The position numbers and the translations under genes were made by a program. 64,000 nt of DNA from Blastochloris viridis (GTDB taxonomy: Bacteria; Pseudomonadota; Alphaproteobacteria; Rhizobiales; Xanthobacteraceae): the NCBI RefSeq assembly GCF_001402875.1, contig NZ_CP012946.1, forward strand, positions 2,644,001-2,708,000, in the 5' to 3' direction. This document shows, one piece after another, positions 1 to 9,337 of the stretch. The notes beneath the pieces are model-generated. The model searched no databases and had not been told where the DNA came from. It worked only from the letters and a program-made list of their open reading frames with translations. How positions within the stretch are numbered: position 1 is the first letter of the stretch; each line of letters begins with the position of its first letter.

Positions 1-1
1 C

Positions 2-964
2 CCAGACTGGAAGAGTGGCAGCGTGGCGATGGTCGAAACCATTCACCTGCGCGACCCCGACCGCAAGGTTCCGTTCCAGATCACGCTCGAGGGTACGCCG
101 ACGCGCTATCTGACCGGTGCCGACTTCGATATCGAGTCGATCCAGCCGATCGGCGACAAGCTGTGGTTTGGCGAGGAGTTCGGCCCCTATCTCATCCGCA
201 CCGACCGCACCGGCAAGATCGAGGCGGTGTTCGACACCTTGGTCGACGGCAAGATCGCCCGCTCGCCCGACCACTTCCAGGTGCTGACCCCGGCCGTGCC
301 GGGCGGCAAGGTCGATTTCACCGTGCGCCGCTCGCGCGGCTATGAGGGCATGGCCGCCTCACCGGACGGCAAGTTGCTCTACCCGCTGCTCGAAGGCCCG
401 CTGTGGGATGCCGGCACCGGCTCCTGGGAGAGCGTCGACGGCAAGGCCGTGCTGCGTATCCTTGAGTTCTCGACGGCCGAGAACAAATGGACCGGCCGGT
501 TCTGGTTCTATCCGCTTGAGCTTGCCGGCAACAATATCGGCGACTTCAACATGATCGACCCCTCGATGGGCCTGATCATCGAGCGCGACAACGGCGAAGG
601 CGCTGAAGCGCAAGCCTGCCCGCAGGGCGCCGCGCGGCCGGACTGCTTCAACGTGCCGGCCCGCTTCAAGCGCGTCTACAAGATCGAACTGACCGACGAC
701 ACCGTCGGCAAGCCGGTGCGCAAGGTTGGCTATATCGACCTGATGGCGATCAAGGATCCGAAGGGCCTCGCCCGCCAGGGCGGCGCGGACGGCACGTTCA
801 CCTTCCCGTTCGTGACGATCGAGGATGTCGACCGGGTCGACGCCAGCCATATCGTCGTCGCCAACGACAACAACTTCCCCTATTCGGCCGGGCGTGCGCC
901 GCAGAAGCAGGACGACAACGAGTTCATTCTCCTGGAGGTCGGTGACTTTCTCTCCGCAAAGTGA
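2..964 (+). CDS. Phytase-like esterase, C-terminal part (cut by window start)
   Basis: The reading frame is open to the left window edge (codons before the ATG at 23 read PDWKSGSVA), so this is the C-terminal 320 residues of a longer protein and the ATG at 23 is not taken as the start. The sequence resembles the 'esterase-like activity of phytase' family: a beta-propeller-like pattern with LWFGEEFGPYLIR near the start, SRGYEGMA in the middle and a closing VANDNNFPYSAGR motif, all acidic or Asn-rich loops expected to bind metal and phosphate. Such proteins are normally exported, but the signal peptide lies outside the window. Substrate is unknown. The family call is from motif memory, moderately sure. 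Confidence 0.7.
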   Translation, partial: PDWKSGSVAMVETIHLRDPDRKVPFQITLEGTPTRYLTGADFDIESIQPIGDKLWFGEEFGPYLIRTDRTGKIEAVFDTLVDGKIARSPDHFQVLTPAVPGGKVDFTVRRSRGYEGMAASPDGKLLYPLLEGPLWDAGTGSWESVDGKAVLRILEFSTAENKWTGRFWFYPLELAGNNIGDFNMIDPSMGLIIERDNGEGAEAQACPQGAARPDCFNVPARFKRVYKIELTDDTVGKPVRKVGYIDLMAIKDPKGLARQGGADGTFTFPFVTIEDVDRVDASHIVVANDNNFPYSAGRAPQKQDDNEFILLEVGDFLSAK

Positions 965-1320
965 CGGAGTCTGCCAGACGTTGATGTCACGAGGGGCCTA
1001 ATTTTCTTCCGGAAATAGATGAAGCCGTTCCATCCGGTTTCCCGGAAGATCTCTTGGCAATCCACAGACGTGGTTTCGCCGAAAATCCTGGCTTAAACTG
1101 GGATTTTCGGCGAACAAACTGCGGTTCGAAGGCTCAATCAACTGGAAGCCGCATCACTCGCGGTTCAGCCAAGCCCCGAAGGTCGGCCGGGGGTGGTCTT
1201 AAAATAGAGCGTGTTCACCATGGTTCATACGAAACTCCGGCCGATCGGGCCGGAGCTTCGTCGTCTGTCGCCGGGAAAACCCATTCGCATCGGGGTTTCC
1301 GGCGACGGAGGTGACGTCAA
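965..1320. repeat. Gene-free spacer with two palindromic repeat hairpins
   Basis: No convincing gene lies here. Three inverted repeats are visible. The first is at 1075-1114, with arms TTCGCCGAAAATCC and GGATTTTCGGCGAA. A short G+C hairpin sits at 1233-1258 (ACTCCGGCC / GGCCGGAG). The third is at 1267-1306 (GTCGCCGGGAAAACCC / GGGGTTTCCGGCGAC). The first is followed at 1134-1156 by a box close to CTGGAAGCCGCATCA that recurs at 4737-4759. These belong to a repeat family seen in several spacers of the window. They lie downstream of both flanking genes (converging) and could stop transcription. Confidence 0.7.
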
Positions 1321-1515
1321 TCACGCCCGCGAGCAGGTCGACAGCCCGACCATCGAGTAGGCCGGGCACCAGCCGAGCATGGCGGTGGCAAGCGGAACCA
1401 CGCCGATCCATCCCGCCCAGGCGTAGGTCGAGTCCGAAAGCAGCGCGAAAGCGAGAAGGCCGATACCGGCGACGACGCGCAGGGCGCGATCCACGCCGCC
1501 CATGTTCTTGGTCAT
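1321..1515 (-). CDS. DUF2892 (YgaP-like) small membrane protein
   Basis: A 64-residue protein beginning MTKNMGGVDRALRV, with two hydrophobic segments (about residues 10-25 and 28-45) around a short loop and a C-terminal CPAYSMVGLSTC motif. This matches the YgaP-type transmembrane/DUF2892 family in length, N-terminal 'N.G..DR..R' motif and paired cysteines. The start at 1515 is chosen because GGAG lies seven bases upstream; an ATG at 1527 has no such site. It lies about 225 bp downstream of the Crp/Fnr regulator on the same strand, a pairing common in proteobacteria with sulfur or redox metabolism, so regulation by that protein is plausible but inferred. The function of the family is not established. 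Confidence 0.75.
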   Translation of the reverse strand: MTKNMGGVDRALRVVAGIGLLAFALLSDSTYAWAGWIGVVPLATAMLGWCPAYSMVGLSTCSRA

Positions 1516-1598
1516 GTCCGTCTCCATGCTGTATCCGGCCGAAGTGCCGGTGCCCATCGGGCATGACGGCACCATGACGGCGGGATACCGCAGCGTCG

Positions 1599-1611
1599 GT
1601 GACGAAGTCAC
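1599..1611 (-). promoter_or_regulatory. Candidate Crp/Fnr-type operator palindrome
   Basis: A perfect inverted repeat GTGAC-N3-GTCAC lies between the Crp/Fnr regulator and the DUF2892 gene, about 85 bp upstream of the latter's start. It resembles half-sites bound by Crp/Fnr proteins, although the spacing is shorter than the classical TGTGA-N6-TCACA. A second palindrome, CGAGGAAATTCCTCG, lies at 1666-1680. Binding is inferred only. Confidence 0.3.
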
Positions 1612-1739
1612 AATTTCGACGAAAAGCGCATGACACCGAATGCCGGCATTGACCGGCCGACAGCGCGAGGAAATTCCTCGGGCTCTTAGCTTGACCTTCC
1701 ACCGACGCCAGCTCGCCTCATCCTGCGCCAGAAACGGTT

Positions 1740-2411
1740 TCAGTCGGTCTCGTCGGCGAGCCGGGCCAGCCGGGAGCGGTCGACGATATCGATGCGGCCG
1801 CGCGACAGCGTGACCAGCCCCTGCTTCTCAAACGATTTGAGCTGGCGCGACACCACCTCGCGGGCCGAGCCGAGTTCGGCCGCTAGGTCCTGATGGGTGC
1901 CGGTGACGATGGCGGTGCCGCGTGCGCCCAGGATGCGCGCCAGCCGCCGGTCGATGCGGTGGAACACCGCGTCTTCCATGGTGAGAATAAGGTCAGCGAC
2001 ACGGTCGGCGTAGGCCGCCAGCACGAAATCGCGGAAGGTCGCCGAGTTGGCCAGCAAGGTGCGGAAGGTCTCGCCCGGCAGCGCCGCGGCCAGCACATTG
2101 TCCTCGGCGACGGCTTCGGCACCGTAGGGCGAGCGCATCATCAGGCAGGAGGTGGTCAGCACGCAGCTCTCGCCCGGACGAACGCGGTAGAGCACGATTT
2201 CGCGGCCGTTCTCGGCGATCAGCTGGACGCGGACGCAGCCGCGGACCACCACCAGATAGGAATTGCATTCGGCACCGGCGGCGAACGCTTTCGCACCCTT
2301 GGGCACCTGGACCAGCGGGGTGCGCGTTGCGATCAGCGCGCGCGCCTCCTCATCCAGCTGGTTGAGACCCGGAATTTCGGCGATCCAGTCGAGACGTGCG
2401 AGGCTGTTCAT
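1740..2411 (-). CDS. Crp/Fnr-family transcriptional regulator
   Basis: A 223-residue protein: a cyclic-nucleotide-binding-like beta-roll at about residues 20-115 (VVRGCVRVQLIAENGREIVLYRVRPGE) and a C-terminal winged helix at 165-215 with recognition region THQDLAAELGSAREVVSRQL. The start at 2411 is preceded by GGGGGAG five bases away. It has four cysteines (49, 59, 83, 89) but not the N-terminal cluster of true FNR, so a [4Fe-4S] sensor role cannot be assumed. The cAMP-contact arginine-glutamate pattern is also not evident. The effector is therefore unknown. It may control the DUF2892 gene downstream and sits alone upstream, with the glycosyltransferase gene on the same strand ending 75 bp before it. 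Confidence 0.85.
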   Translation of the reverse strand: MNSLARLDWIAEIPGLNQLDEEARALIATRTPLVQVPKGAKAFAAGAECNSYLVVVRGCVRVQLIAENGREIVLYRVRPGESCVLTTSCLMMRSPYGAEAVAEDNVLAAALPGETFRTLLANSATFRDFVLAAYADRVADLILTMEDAVFHRIDRRLARILGARGTAIVTGTHQDLAAELGSAREVVSRQLKSFEKQGLVTLSRGRIDIVDRSRLARLADETD

Positions 2412-2485
2412 GCGTGCTCCCCCCGCACATGATCCCCCAAGCCGCCGCGGCACTCAACCCGCGACGGCGTTGTGGGCAGGCACCG

Positions 2486-4183
2486 TCAGGGCGCCGTCGG
2501 CCGTGGCGTGGCGGCGTTGCCGGCCGCCTGCTGCGGCTTCGGCGGCGGTGCCTGCAAAGGCGGCGTCGAGAATACGCTCGCCAGCGGGTCGGCGTTGCGC
2601 ACGTCATAGATCGCCGCGAACGTCACGCCCTCGCGCTTGACCTCGACCAATGGCCGCAGCGGCAGTCGCTTGCAGTAGTATTCGCCAAGCATCAATGCGA
2701 AGTCGGCGCCGCGAGTGTCGTAGGTGACGATGAAGTTCGGCCCCAGCGCGATCCGTGCCGCATTGTGCGGGCCGCAGGTTGCCACCTTCCAGCGCCCCCC
2801 CGCCGGCGGCTTCAGTCCGCGGCGGCCAATCTCGGCGCGCAGTTCCTCGCCGGCCTCCTTGAACGCCAAGCCCCAGTAGTCGAGCATGAATTCGCGATCG
2901 GCAACCTCAAGCCCGCCGACAAGGTGGTTGTAGTGAGCGTACTGGTAGGGGTGGAGCCGAACCATGTCGACGGCGGTCACCGACGCCGCCACCCCGAACG
3001 CGCCGAGGGTGGCGATACGCAGCCTGGGCCAGCCCGCCAGCTTCTCGGCAAGGCGCGCCACCGCCCAACCGCCCAGCACCGCGAGCGGCGGGATGATGAA
3101 CACGAAGTGGCGAATGCCGTTGTACATCGCCGGGCGGGACAACACCGTGACCACGATCGGAACCACGGCGGCGCACAGCAGCAGGATGGCAGAGGCGCGG
3201 CGGCCCGGCGTTACCTCGGCGCGTAACAGCATGTGCAGCGCCAGCGCTGCGCCCAGCGAGGAGGCGACGAGGAACACCTCCGGCATCGTGACCGCGAACA
3301 GCGTCGGCACGTAACTGCGCGGCATTTCCGGCACCAGCACCGCCGAGCCCTCATAGAGCTCTCGCCACGGCACTTCCCAGAAGCTGGTGAAGTACAGCAC
3401 CGCGCGGATCGGGTTGAGCGGATCGACGATCGCCCACGGCCAGACCATGCCCATCACCACATACGCCGGCACCAGCCCGCAGCACATGATGGCGGCGAAC
3501 AGGCCGGTTTCCTTCGCGGCAGCGATGAAGCCGGTGCGCCGCGCTTCCAGCATCAGCAGCACCAGCGCCGCGATCAGCACCGAGATTGCGGCGAGGCCGC
3601 CCATGATGCGGGTGCCGAGCGTCAGCCCGAGCATGAGGCCGAACAGCAGCACCGTCTTCCAGCTCGGCCGCGGAAACTCGTCGAACGCGCGCACCAGCGT
3701 GGCCAGCAGCCCGATCATCGCCACCGCGAACGGAACGTCCTTCGCGTTCATGAACATGTGGCCGTAATAGAGCGGGCACAGCGCCAGCAGCACCATGGCG
3801 GCGAGACCGGCATGGTGGCCGCCGAGCCGGCGGCCAAGCCGCCACGTGATGGCAATGCCGATCAGGCCAACCACCGCTCCGGTGAGGCGGCGCGCGGCGA
3901 ACAGATCGAGCTGCAGCCCCCGCGCCACAAGGCCCGACAGCATGTCGAACCCGCCACCATAATAATAGAGATTGACGAACGACAGCGCACGGTCGTCCTC
4001 GAAACCCGAGGCGTAATAGGACAACAGCAACTCGCCATATTCGGCGTGGGTGTAGTCGTCCCACCCCAGCCCGTAGTGGCGAAACGTCAGCAGCGACACC
4101 ACGAACAGGGCACCCAGCACCCCGAGCGCGGCAATATCGGCAATGCGCGCACCCGGCTCGCAGCGCGCAGAAGTTGTCAGCAT
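2486..4183 (-). CDS. GT-C membrane glycosyltransferase (GT39/ArnT-like)
   Basis: A 565-residue polytopic protein with about ten to twelve hydrophobic segments. The first luminal loop carries GWDDYTHAEYGE, the acidic Asp-Asp motif expected of GT-C enzymes that use polyprenyl-phospho-sugars, followed by AKDVPFAVAM, as in dolichyl-phosphate-mannose:protein mannosyltransferase relatives. A soluble tail from about residue 400 ends in a Pro/Gln-rich stretch. The acceptor and donor are unknown; the enzyme would act on the periplasmic side of the inner membrane. The start at 4183 (MLTTSARCEP) is a choice: an upstream ATG at 4222 is also open and neither has a clear ribosome site. It appears monocistronic. 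Confidence 0.75.
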   Translation of the reverse strand: MLTTSARCEPGARIADIAALGVLGALFVVSLLTFRHYGLGWDDYTHAEYGELLLSYYASGFEDDRALSFVNLYYYGGGFDMLSGLVARGLQLDLFAARRLTGAVVGLIGIAITWRLGRRLGGHHAGLAAMVLLALCPLYYGHMFMNAKDVPFAVAMIGLLATLVRAFDEFPRPSWKTVLLFGLMLGLTLGTRIMGGLAAISVLIAALVLLMLEARRTGFIAAAKETGLFAAIMCCGLVPAYVVMGMVWPWAIVDPLNPIRAVLYFTSFWEVPWRELYEGSAVLVPEMPRSYVPTLFAVTMPEVFLVASSLGAALALHMLLRAEVTPGRRASAILLLCAAVVPIVVTVLSRPAMYNGIRHFVFIIPPLAVLGGWAVARLAEKLAGWPRLRIATLGAFGVAASVTAVDMVRLHPYQYAHYNHLVGGLEVADREFMLDYWGLAFKEAGEELRAEIGRRGLKPPAGGRWKVATCGPHNAARIALGPNFIVTYDTRGADFALMLGEYYCKRLPLRPLVEVKREGVTFAAIYDVRNADPLASVFSTPPLQAPPPKPQQAAGNAATPRPTAP

Positions 4184-4756
4184 GTCGACACACAGCCCTG
4201 GCGGAAACTCGCAAGGCGACATTGATCAGAATTATGGCGATATTGCCAGCCCGAACCAGCAACAGACCAAAGATTCTTTTACGCCGCCACAGAAGACACC
4301 GGCACCCGGCGTGCAGATGACTGAATTATGTCATCTTCGTGGAAGTCGACAGTACCGAATTGAGGATCAATCTTTTCAATATTCTTAACATGGTCGAAAT
4401 ATATCCCCTTCGACAGACCCGCCATCGCAGCAAGCTGCCAATTGAGACTCCGCGCGCTCGGTGTCGATCTGTCGGAAAATCGGCTTCGGCGTCCTGGAGA
4501 TCGCCCCTTTGATGGCCGGAATTTCAGCCCAGGGTCGGTAATCTTGATGGTACCGCCGGTCAGGCCCTGACGACTTGCACGAAACCGCCAGGGCCAGCCT
4601 GGGAACGCAGTCGTCCGGCATCGATCTGAGCACCGAGCCGCTGGAAAGCGCCGGACCTCGACGATCGCGGACGTGGCGTCGCCGAAAACACCTGTTCGGA
4701 AACGGGATTTTCGGCGACGGAACCACAGTTGGCGACTTGACCAGCTGGAAGCCGTA
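4184..4756. other. Gene-free spacer with a repeat hairpin next to sodB
   Basis: No gene is supported in these 570 bases; the open frames present have no family resemblance and no ribosome sites. At 4678-4718 a hairpin (GTCGCCGAAAACA / GGGATTTTCGGCGAC) of the dispersed family occurs, followed by a box CAGCTGGAAGCCGTATCA at 4742-4759 whose end overlaps the sodB stop codon. On the minus strand the hairpin follows sodB and might act as its terminator. Confidence 0.6.
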
Positions 4757-5359
4757 TCAGGCGTTGTCGGCGCGCTCGAAGAGTTCCTCGACATACTCCC
4801 AGTTGACGAGCTGGTCGACGAACGCCTTCATGTAATCCGGCCGGCGGTTGCGGTAGTCGATGTAGTAGGAGTGCTCCCAGACGTCGCAGCCGAGGATCGG
4901 CACTGCGCCGTGAACGAGCGGATTTTCGGCATTCGACGTCTTCGAGATGACGAGTTCGCCGGCCTTGACCGACAGCCAGCACCAGCCCGAGCCGAACTGG
5001 GTGACGCCGGCCTGGATGAAGAACTCCTTGAACTGCTCGACCGAGCCGAAGGTCGAGACGATCTTGGCCTGGAGCCGGCCCGGGATCGGCCCACCGCCGG
5101 CCGGCTTCATCCACTTCCAGAAGTGGAGGTGATTGAAGTGCTGGCCGGCATTATTGAACAGCCCGATGTTCTTGCCGTAAGAGCCGGTGACGACCTCCTC
5201 CAGCGACTTGCCCTCCCACTCGGTGTCTTTCAACAAGTTATTGCCGTTGTTGACATAGGCGAGATGGTGCTTGTCGTGGTGGTATTCGAGCGTTTCCGCG
5301 CTCATATAGGGCGCGAGCGCGTCGTAGGCGTACGGCAGGTCCGGGAGCGAGAACGACAT
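4757..5359 (-). CDS. sodB: Superoxide dismutase [Fe]
   Basis: A 200-residue cytoplasmic superoxide dismutase of the Fe/Mn family. Metal ligands are visible as His27 (LEYHHDKHH), His74 (AGQHFNH), Asp159 and His163 (DVWEHSYYIDY). Gln73 in the NNAGQHFNH motif, rather than a Gly-Gly at that place, favours the iron form. The length is standard. It disproportionates superoxide to peroxide and oxygen. It is divergent from the neighbouring Arg/Pro/Glu-rich protein gene, with about 200 bp between starts available for promoters. The stop codon lies inside the edge of a dispersed palindromic repeat. Confident. Confidence 0.95.
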   Translation of the reverse strand: MSFSLPDLPYAYDALAPYMSAETLEYHHDKHHLAYVNNGNNLLKDTEWEGKSLEEVVTGSYGKNIGLFNNAGQHFNHLHFWKWMKPAGGGPIPGRLQAKIVSTFGSVEQFKEFFIQAGVTQFGSGWCWLSVKAGELVISKTSNAENPLVHGAVPILGCDVWEHSYYIDYRNRRPDYMKAFVDQLVNWEYVEELFERADNA

Positions 5360-5562
5360 GGCGATGACCTTCTTGATCGGGTTGATGCCGCCGCGTCGGG
5401 AAAGCCCGTCACGGAGGGCCAGGCGGAGCTGGGACGCAATTTAACATAGGGGCGCGGAACGCCGAGGCAACAGTTCCGCCCGCCCTTGAACAGCCGGTTT
5501 AGAGGCAGCGGCGACGGGGATGAAAACCCGTGAGAGCCGCGGCGGTTCGGCGAGGTAACGAG

Positions 5563-6786
5563 ATGGCCACTTTTCTGATCGTCGTTGGGGCGATCCTGGC
5601 AGTCAGCGGGCTGGCGGCCGTGTTGGGCGGCGCGCCGGTTTTTGCGCTCGGCTTCGACAACACCCTGATCCTGGCCGGCACGGTCGGACTGGTCGGCGGC
5701 CTCATGCTGGTGGGGCTCGGCCGCATCCTCGCCGCACTGGTCGACCTCGGCCTCCGGGTCGACCGGCCGGCACAGCCAACCGCCGCGACATCGTTCGAGC
5801 CGGCCGCAAGCGCCGATAACGGCGTGCCGCGCCCGGCGCAGCCACGCCAGCCGGCCCGGCCGGCCTACCCGTCCGAGTTCGCGCCGACACCTGCTCCAGC
5901 CTCCGCGGCCACTGCCGGGGATGGGTGGGCGGGGCGGAACGCAGGCGAGCCCGCCGGCTTCGAGTCGCCGGCCGCCGAACGGCCAGTTGCCGAACGGACG
6001 CTCCCGGAGCGGCCAACTCGGGAGCGGCAAAGCCAGGACAAGTTGGGCCAGGAGCGGTTGGGCCAGGAGCGGCAGCCGTTGGATCGCCCGCCCCCGGCGG
6101 AGCGCACCGCCAAGGACCGGTTCGGCTCGGAACGCATCGCTCAAGAACGTCCGACGCACGAACGGCCGTCAACGCAGGAGCGCCCTGCCCCCGAGCGTTC
6201 AAGTGCAGAACGAGCCGGCCGCGACCTGCCGGCCGGGGCCACGGCGCGGGACAAAGTCCGGCCCGCCCGGCTTCAGCCCGATCTGATGCGGATTCCGCCG
6301 CTGCGCGCCCCCGAGGCCGAGGCGGCGTCAGCGGCGGCGCCGCCGGCAGCCCCCGAACGACCCGCGCCGCCGGCGGCCGAAGCCGAACCGGCGCGTGCGA
6401 TTCAGCAGCCCACCGCGCCGGCACCGCGGCCGGCAGCCGCCTCCCGACTCGATCCGTTCCGCGCCGCCTGGCAGAAGGCGTGGGATCCGAACTGGACCTC
6501 CGATCTGACGGCGGAAAAGCGCGCCGCGGCCGAAGCACCGTCAGCCGCTCCGGAGCCCAATGCCCCGCCGGTTCCGGCGTTTTCCGATCCGGCCTCCAGC
6601 CAGATCCTGAAAGCCGGGGTGATCGGCGGCATGGCCTACACGCTCTATGCCGACGGCTCGATCGAGGCCGACCTGCCCGAGGGGCTGATCCGCTTTGCCT
6701 CGGTCCAGGCCCTGCGCGAGCATGTCGAGCGCGCCGAGGCCGGCCCCCACGCCAGCGGCGAAGAGGACGGCGCCAACCGCAGCTGA
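5563..6786 (+). CDS. Membrane-anchored protein with long disordered Glu-Arg-Pro-rich region
   Basis: A 407-residue protein with three zones. Residues 1-60 hold two hydrophobic helices (MATFLIVVGAILAVSGLAAV and NTLILAGTVGLVGGLMLVG). About 65-340 is low complexity, dominated by Ala and Pro, with a run of 'ER' repeats (AERPVAERTLPERPTRERQ, QERLGQERQ, QERPAPERSS). About 345-395 is a compact domain, ILKAGVIGGMAYTLYADGSIEADLPEG followed by a helix, that looks conserved. The start at 5563 follows GAGG eight bases upstream, preferred over the in-frame codon at 5530. Similar uncharacterised proteins with this architecture occur in Rhizobiales (recollection). It converges on ptrB with 24 bp between stops. 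Function unknown; an envelope scaffold is only a guess. Confidence 0.7.
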   Translation: MATFLIVVGAILAVSGLAAVLGGAPVFALGFDNTLILAGTVGLVGGLMLVGLGRILAALVDLGLRVDRPAQPTAATSFEPAASADNGVPRPAQPRQPARPAYPSEFAPTPAPASAATAGDGWAGRNAGEPAGFESPAAERPVAERTLPERPTRERQSQDKLGQERLGQERQPLDRPPPAERTAKDRFGSERIAQERPTHERPSTQERPAPERSSAERAGRDLPAGATARDKVRPARLQPDLMRIPPLRAPEAEAASAAAPPAAPERPAPPAAEAEPARAIQQPTAPAPRPAAASRLDPFRAAWQKAWDPNWTSDLTAEKRAAAEAPSAAPEPNAPPVPAFSDPASSQILKAGVIGGMAYTLYADGSIEADLPEGLIRFASVQALREHVERAEAGPHASGEEDGANRS

Positions 6787-6810
6787 CGGTTCGCGCCACC
6801 CGTCGCGCTG

Positions 6811-8913
6811 TTATCGTCCGGCGACCTTGAGCGCGAAGGCGTAGGCCCAGGCGATCTCCTCCAGCCGGTCGAACCGGCCGGCGGCGCCGGCGTGCCCGGC
6901 GTCCATGTTCATGCGCAGCAGGATCGGCTTGCCCGAGGTGGTGGCGGCGCGCAGCTTCGCCACCCATTTCGCCGGCTCCCAATAGGTCACCCGCGGGTCG
7001 GTGAGGCCCGACAGCGCCAGGATCGCGGGATAGGCTTGCTCCGCGACGTTGTCGACCGGCGAATAGGCGCGGATGGTGGCGAACGCCGCCGGGTCGGCGA
7101 TGGGGTTGCCCCACTCCGGCCATTCCGGCGGCGTCAGCGGCAGGGTGTCGTCGAGCATGGTGGCCAGCACATCGACGAACGGCACCTCGGCGATGATGCC
7201 GGCGAACCGCTCCGGCGCCATGTTGGCGACCGCCCCCATCAACAGCCCGCCGGCAGACCCGCCATGGCCGACGATCCGACCTTTGGCGGCGATGCCGGCC
7301 GCTTCCAGATGAGCCGCCGCGGCGATGAAATCGGTGAAGGTGTTGGTCTTCGCCGCAAGCTTGCCCTCGCGATACCAGCGCCAGCCCTTCTCGGTGCCAC
7401 CGCGGACGTGGGCGATGGCATAGACGACGCCGCGGTCGACCAACGACAGTCGCGCGGTCTGAAAGCCCGCCGGCATCGAGATGCCGTAGGCGCCGTAGCC
7501 GTAGAGGAGGCACGGCGCGGTGCCGTCCAGCGGCGTCGTGGCGCGATAGAGCAGCGTGATCGGCACGCGCTCGCCGTCTGGCGCGGTCGCATGAAGGCGG
7601 CGGGTGACGTAGGCGGCGGGATCGTGGCCGGAGGGCACCTCCTGGCGCTTCCGCAGCGCCCGCGCCCGGCTCGCCATGTCGTAGTCGTAGGTCTCGGCCG
7701 GTGTGGTCATCGACGAGTAGACGAAGCGAACCTGGGTGGTGTCGAACTCGTGGCCGGCGTCGAGGCCGAGCGAATAAGCGTCCTCGGCGAAGGCAACGGC
7801 GTGCTCGATGCCGGTTTCGAGCTCGCGCACGATCAGCCGCGGCAGTCCGTCCTCGCGCTCGAGCCGAACGAGGTGGCGACGGAATAGCGCGATGTCGAGG
7901 ATCAGCGTGCCCGGACGGTGCGGCACCAGATCGTGCCAATGGTCCGGCGACGGCGTCGCCACCGGCGCGACCGCAACCTTGAAGTCCTCGGCGCCATCGG
8001 CATTGGTGAGGATGTAGAACAGCCCCTGATCGGGATGGTGCTCGACCGAATAGCGCACGCCGGTTCGCCGCGGCGCCAGCAGGCGCGGCCTCGCCGCGGG
8101 ATCCGACAAATCGAGCGCCATCGCCGCGGCGGTGTCATGGTCGCCGACGGTGATCAGCGCCAGCCGCTGCGCCTGGGTCTCGGTGAGGCCGACGAACAGG
8201 CCGGGGTCGCTTTCCTCGAACACCAGTTCGTCCGCGCTGGCGTCGGTGCCGAGGCGATGGCGATAGACCTTGGACGGCCGGTGATGAGCGTCGCGGCGGA
8301 CGTAATAGATCGCGGTGCTATCGGCCGACCACACCGCGCCGCCATCGGTATCGGGCACGGTGTCGGCAAGGTCGGCACCGGAGGCAAGATCGCGGATGCG
8401 CAGCGTATCGAACTCCGAGCCGGTGTCGTCGGCCGAGAAGGCAAGGCGGCGATGGTCGGGCGACCAGCGCCAGCCGCTGAGGTGGAAGAACGCCTTGCCG
8501 GCGGCCAGCGCGTCGCCGTCGAGCAGCACCTGTTCCGCCCCGCCCGCCCGCGCGGTGCGGCAAACCAGCGGATGCTGGCCGCCGTCGCGGTGGCGAACGA
8601 AATAGGCGAACGGCCCGTCCGGCGCCGGCACCGTGGCATCGTCCTCCTTGATGCGGCCGCGCATCTCGGCGACAAGCGTGCGGCGCAGACCGGCCTCCCC
8701 CGCCAGCATGGCCTCGGCATAGGCGGTCTCAGCGGCAAGATGGGCGCGGATCGCCGGATCGAGCTGGGCGGGATCGCGCAGCACCTGCTGCCAGTTGTCG
8801 GCACGCAGCCAGGCGTAATCGTCGGTCAGCGTCTCGCCATGAACCTCGCGGCTGGTCGGCCGCCGCACCGCAACCGGTGCAACCGGTTCGCCACCGGTCT
8901 CGTCACGCCGCAT
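6811..8913 (-). CDS. ptrB: Oligopeptidase B (prolyl oligopeptidase family, S9A)
   Basis: A 700-residue cytosolic serine peptidase that cleaves small peptides after basic residues. A seven-bladed propeller-like region (about residues 70-410) precedes an alpha/beta hydrolase domain. The triad is visible: Ser553 in GHGGSAGG, Asp639 in SGLTDPRV and His674 in MDAGHAG. YGYGAYG near residue 470 and [13 protein letters not shown] near 505 are family hallmarks. Its ATG lies 11 bp inside the end of msrB, so the two are translationally coupled and probably co-transcribed. Confident. Confidence 0.93.
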   Translation of the reverse strand: MRRDETGGEPVAPVAVRRPTSREVHGETLTDDYAWLRADNWQQVLRDPAQLDPAIRAHLAAETAYAEAMLAGEAGLRRTLVAEMRGRIKEDDATVPAPDGPFAYFVRHRDGGQHPLVCRTARAGGAEQVLLDGDALAAGKAFFHLSGWRWSPDHRRLAFSADDTGSEFDTLRIRDLASGADLADTVPDTDGGAVWSADSTAIYYVRRDAHHRPSKVYRHRLGTDASADELVFEESDPGLFVGLTETQAQRLALITVGDHDTAAAMALDLSDPAARPRLLAPRRTGVRYSVEHHPDQGLFYILTNADGAEDFKVAVAPVATPSPDHWHDLVPHRPGTLILDIALFRRHLVRLEREDGLPRLIVRELETGIEHAVAFAEDAYSLGLDAGHEFDTTQVRFVYSSMTTPAETYDYDMASRARALRKRQEVPSGHDPAAYVTRRLHATAPDGERVPITLLYRATTPLDGTAPCLLYGYGAYGISMPAGFQTARLSLVDRGVVYAIAHVRGGTEKGWRWYREGKLAAKTNTFTDFIAAAAHLEAAGIAAKGRIVGHGGSAGGLLMGAVANMAPERFAGIIAEVPFVDVLATMLDDTLPLTPPEWPEWGNPIADPAAFATIRAYSPVDNVAEQAYPAILALSGLTDPRVTYWEPAKWVAKLRAATTSGKPILLRMNMDAGHAGAAGRFDRLEEIAWAYAFALKVAGR

Positions 8914-9337
8914 CGGACGCTCCGTCCGGACTGAACCGCAACGCGATGCCGTTCATGCAATAGCGCTTCCCGGTCGGGGGCGGTCCATCCGGAAAGACGT
9001 GGCCGAGATGAGCGTCGCACGCGGCACAGCGCACCTCGGTGCGATGCATGAACAACGAGCGGTCGTCGTACTCGGTCACGGCGCCCTCCACCGGCTCGAA
9101 GAAACTCGGCCAACCGGTGCCCGACTCGAACTTGGCGCCGGAGCGGAACAGGGATGCGCCGCAGCACACGCAGACAAAGGTTCCAGCCCGCGTCTCATGG
9201 CTCAGCGGGCTCGAACAGGCGCGCTCGGTGCCGTGGTTGCGGGTGACCTCGTACTGTTCCGGGGTGAGAATCGCACGCCACTCCGCCTCGCTCTTGACGA
9301 CGCGCGGCGAGCCACCGGCTGATTTCGTTTGATTCAT
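8903..9337 (-). CDS. msrB: Peptide-methionine (R)-S-oxide reductase
   Basis: A 144-residue MsrB that reduces methionine-R-sulfoxide in proteins. Zinc cysteines form two CxxC pairs (56/59 in CVCC, 104/107 in CAAC). The catalytic Cys127 lies in RYCMNG, and TGWPSFFEP and [10 protein letters not shown] are family signatures. The ATG at 9337 follows GAGG by seven bases; an in-frame TTG three bases earlier is not preferred. It overlaps the start of ptrB by 11 bp, forming an oxidative-damage repair and peptide-turnover pair. Confidence 0.95.
   Translation of the reverse strand: MNQTKSAGGSPRVVKSEAEWRAILTPEQYEVTRNHGTERACSSPLSHETRAGTFVCVCCGASLFRSGAKFESGTGWPSFFEPVEGAVTEYDDRSLFMHRTEVRCAACDAHLGHVFPDGPPPTGKRYCMNGIALRFSPDGASDAA

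Noticed and set aside
23..964. ATG at 23 as the true start of the first gene
   Set aside because: The frame is open to the window edge and the family domain is expected to be longer, so the gene is taken as truncated.
5702..7939. 745-codon open frame on the minus strand
   Set aside because: It spans two real genes in another frame, is extremely Arg-rich and has no motif; it is a product of high G+C third positions.
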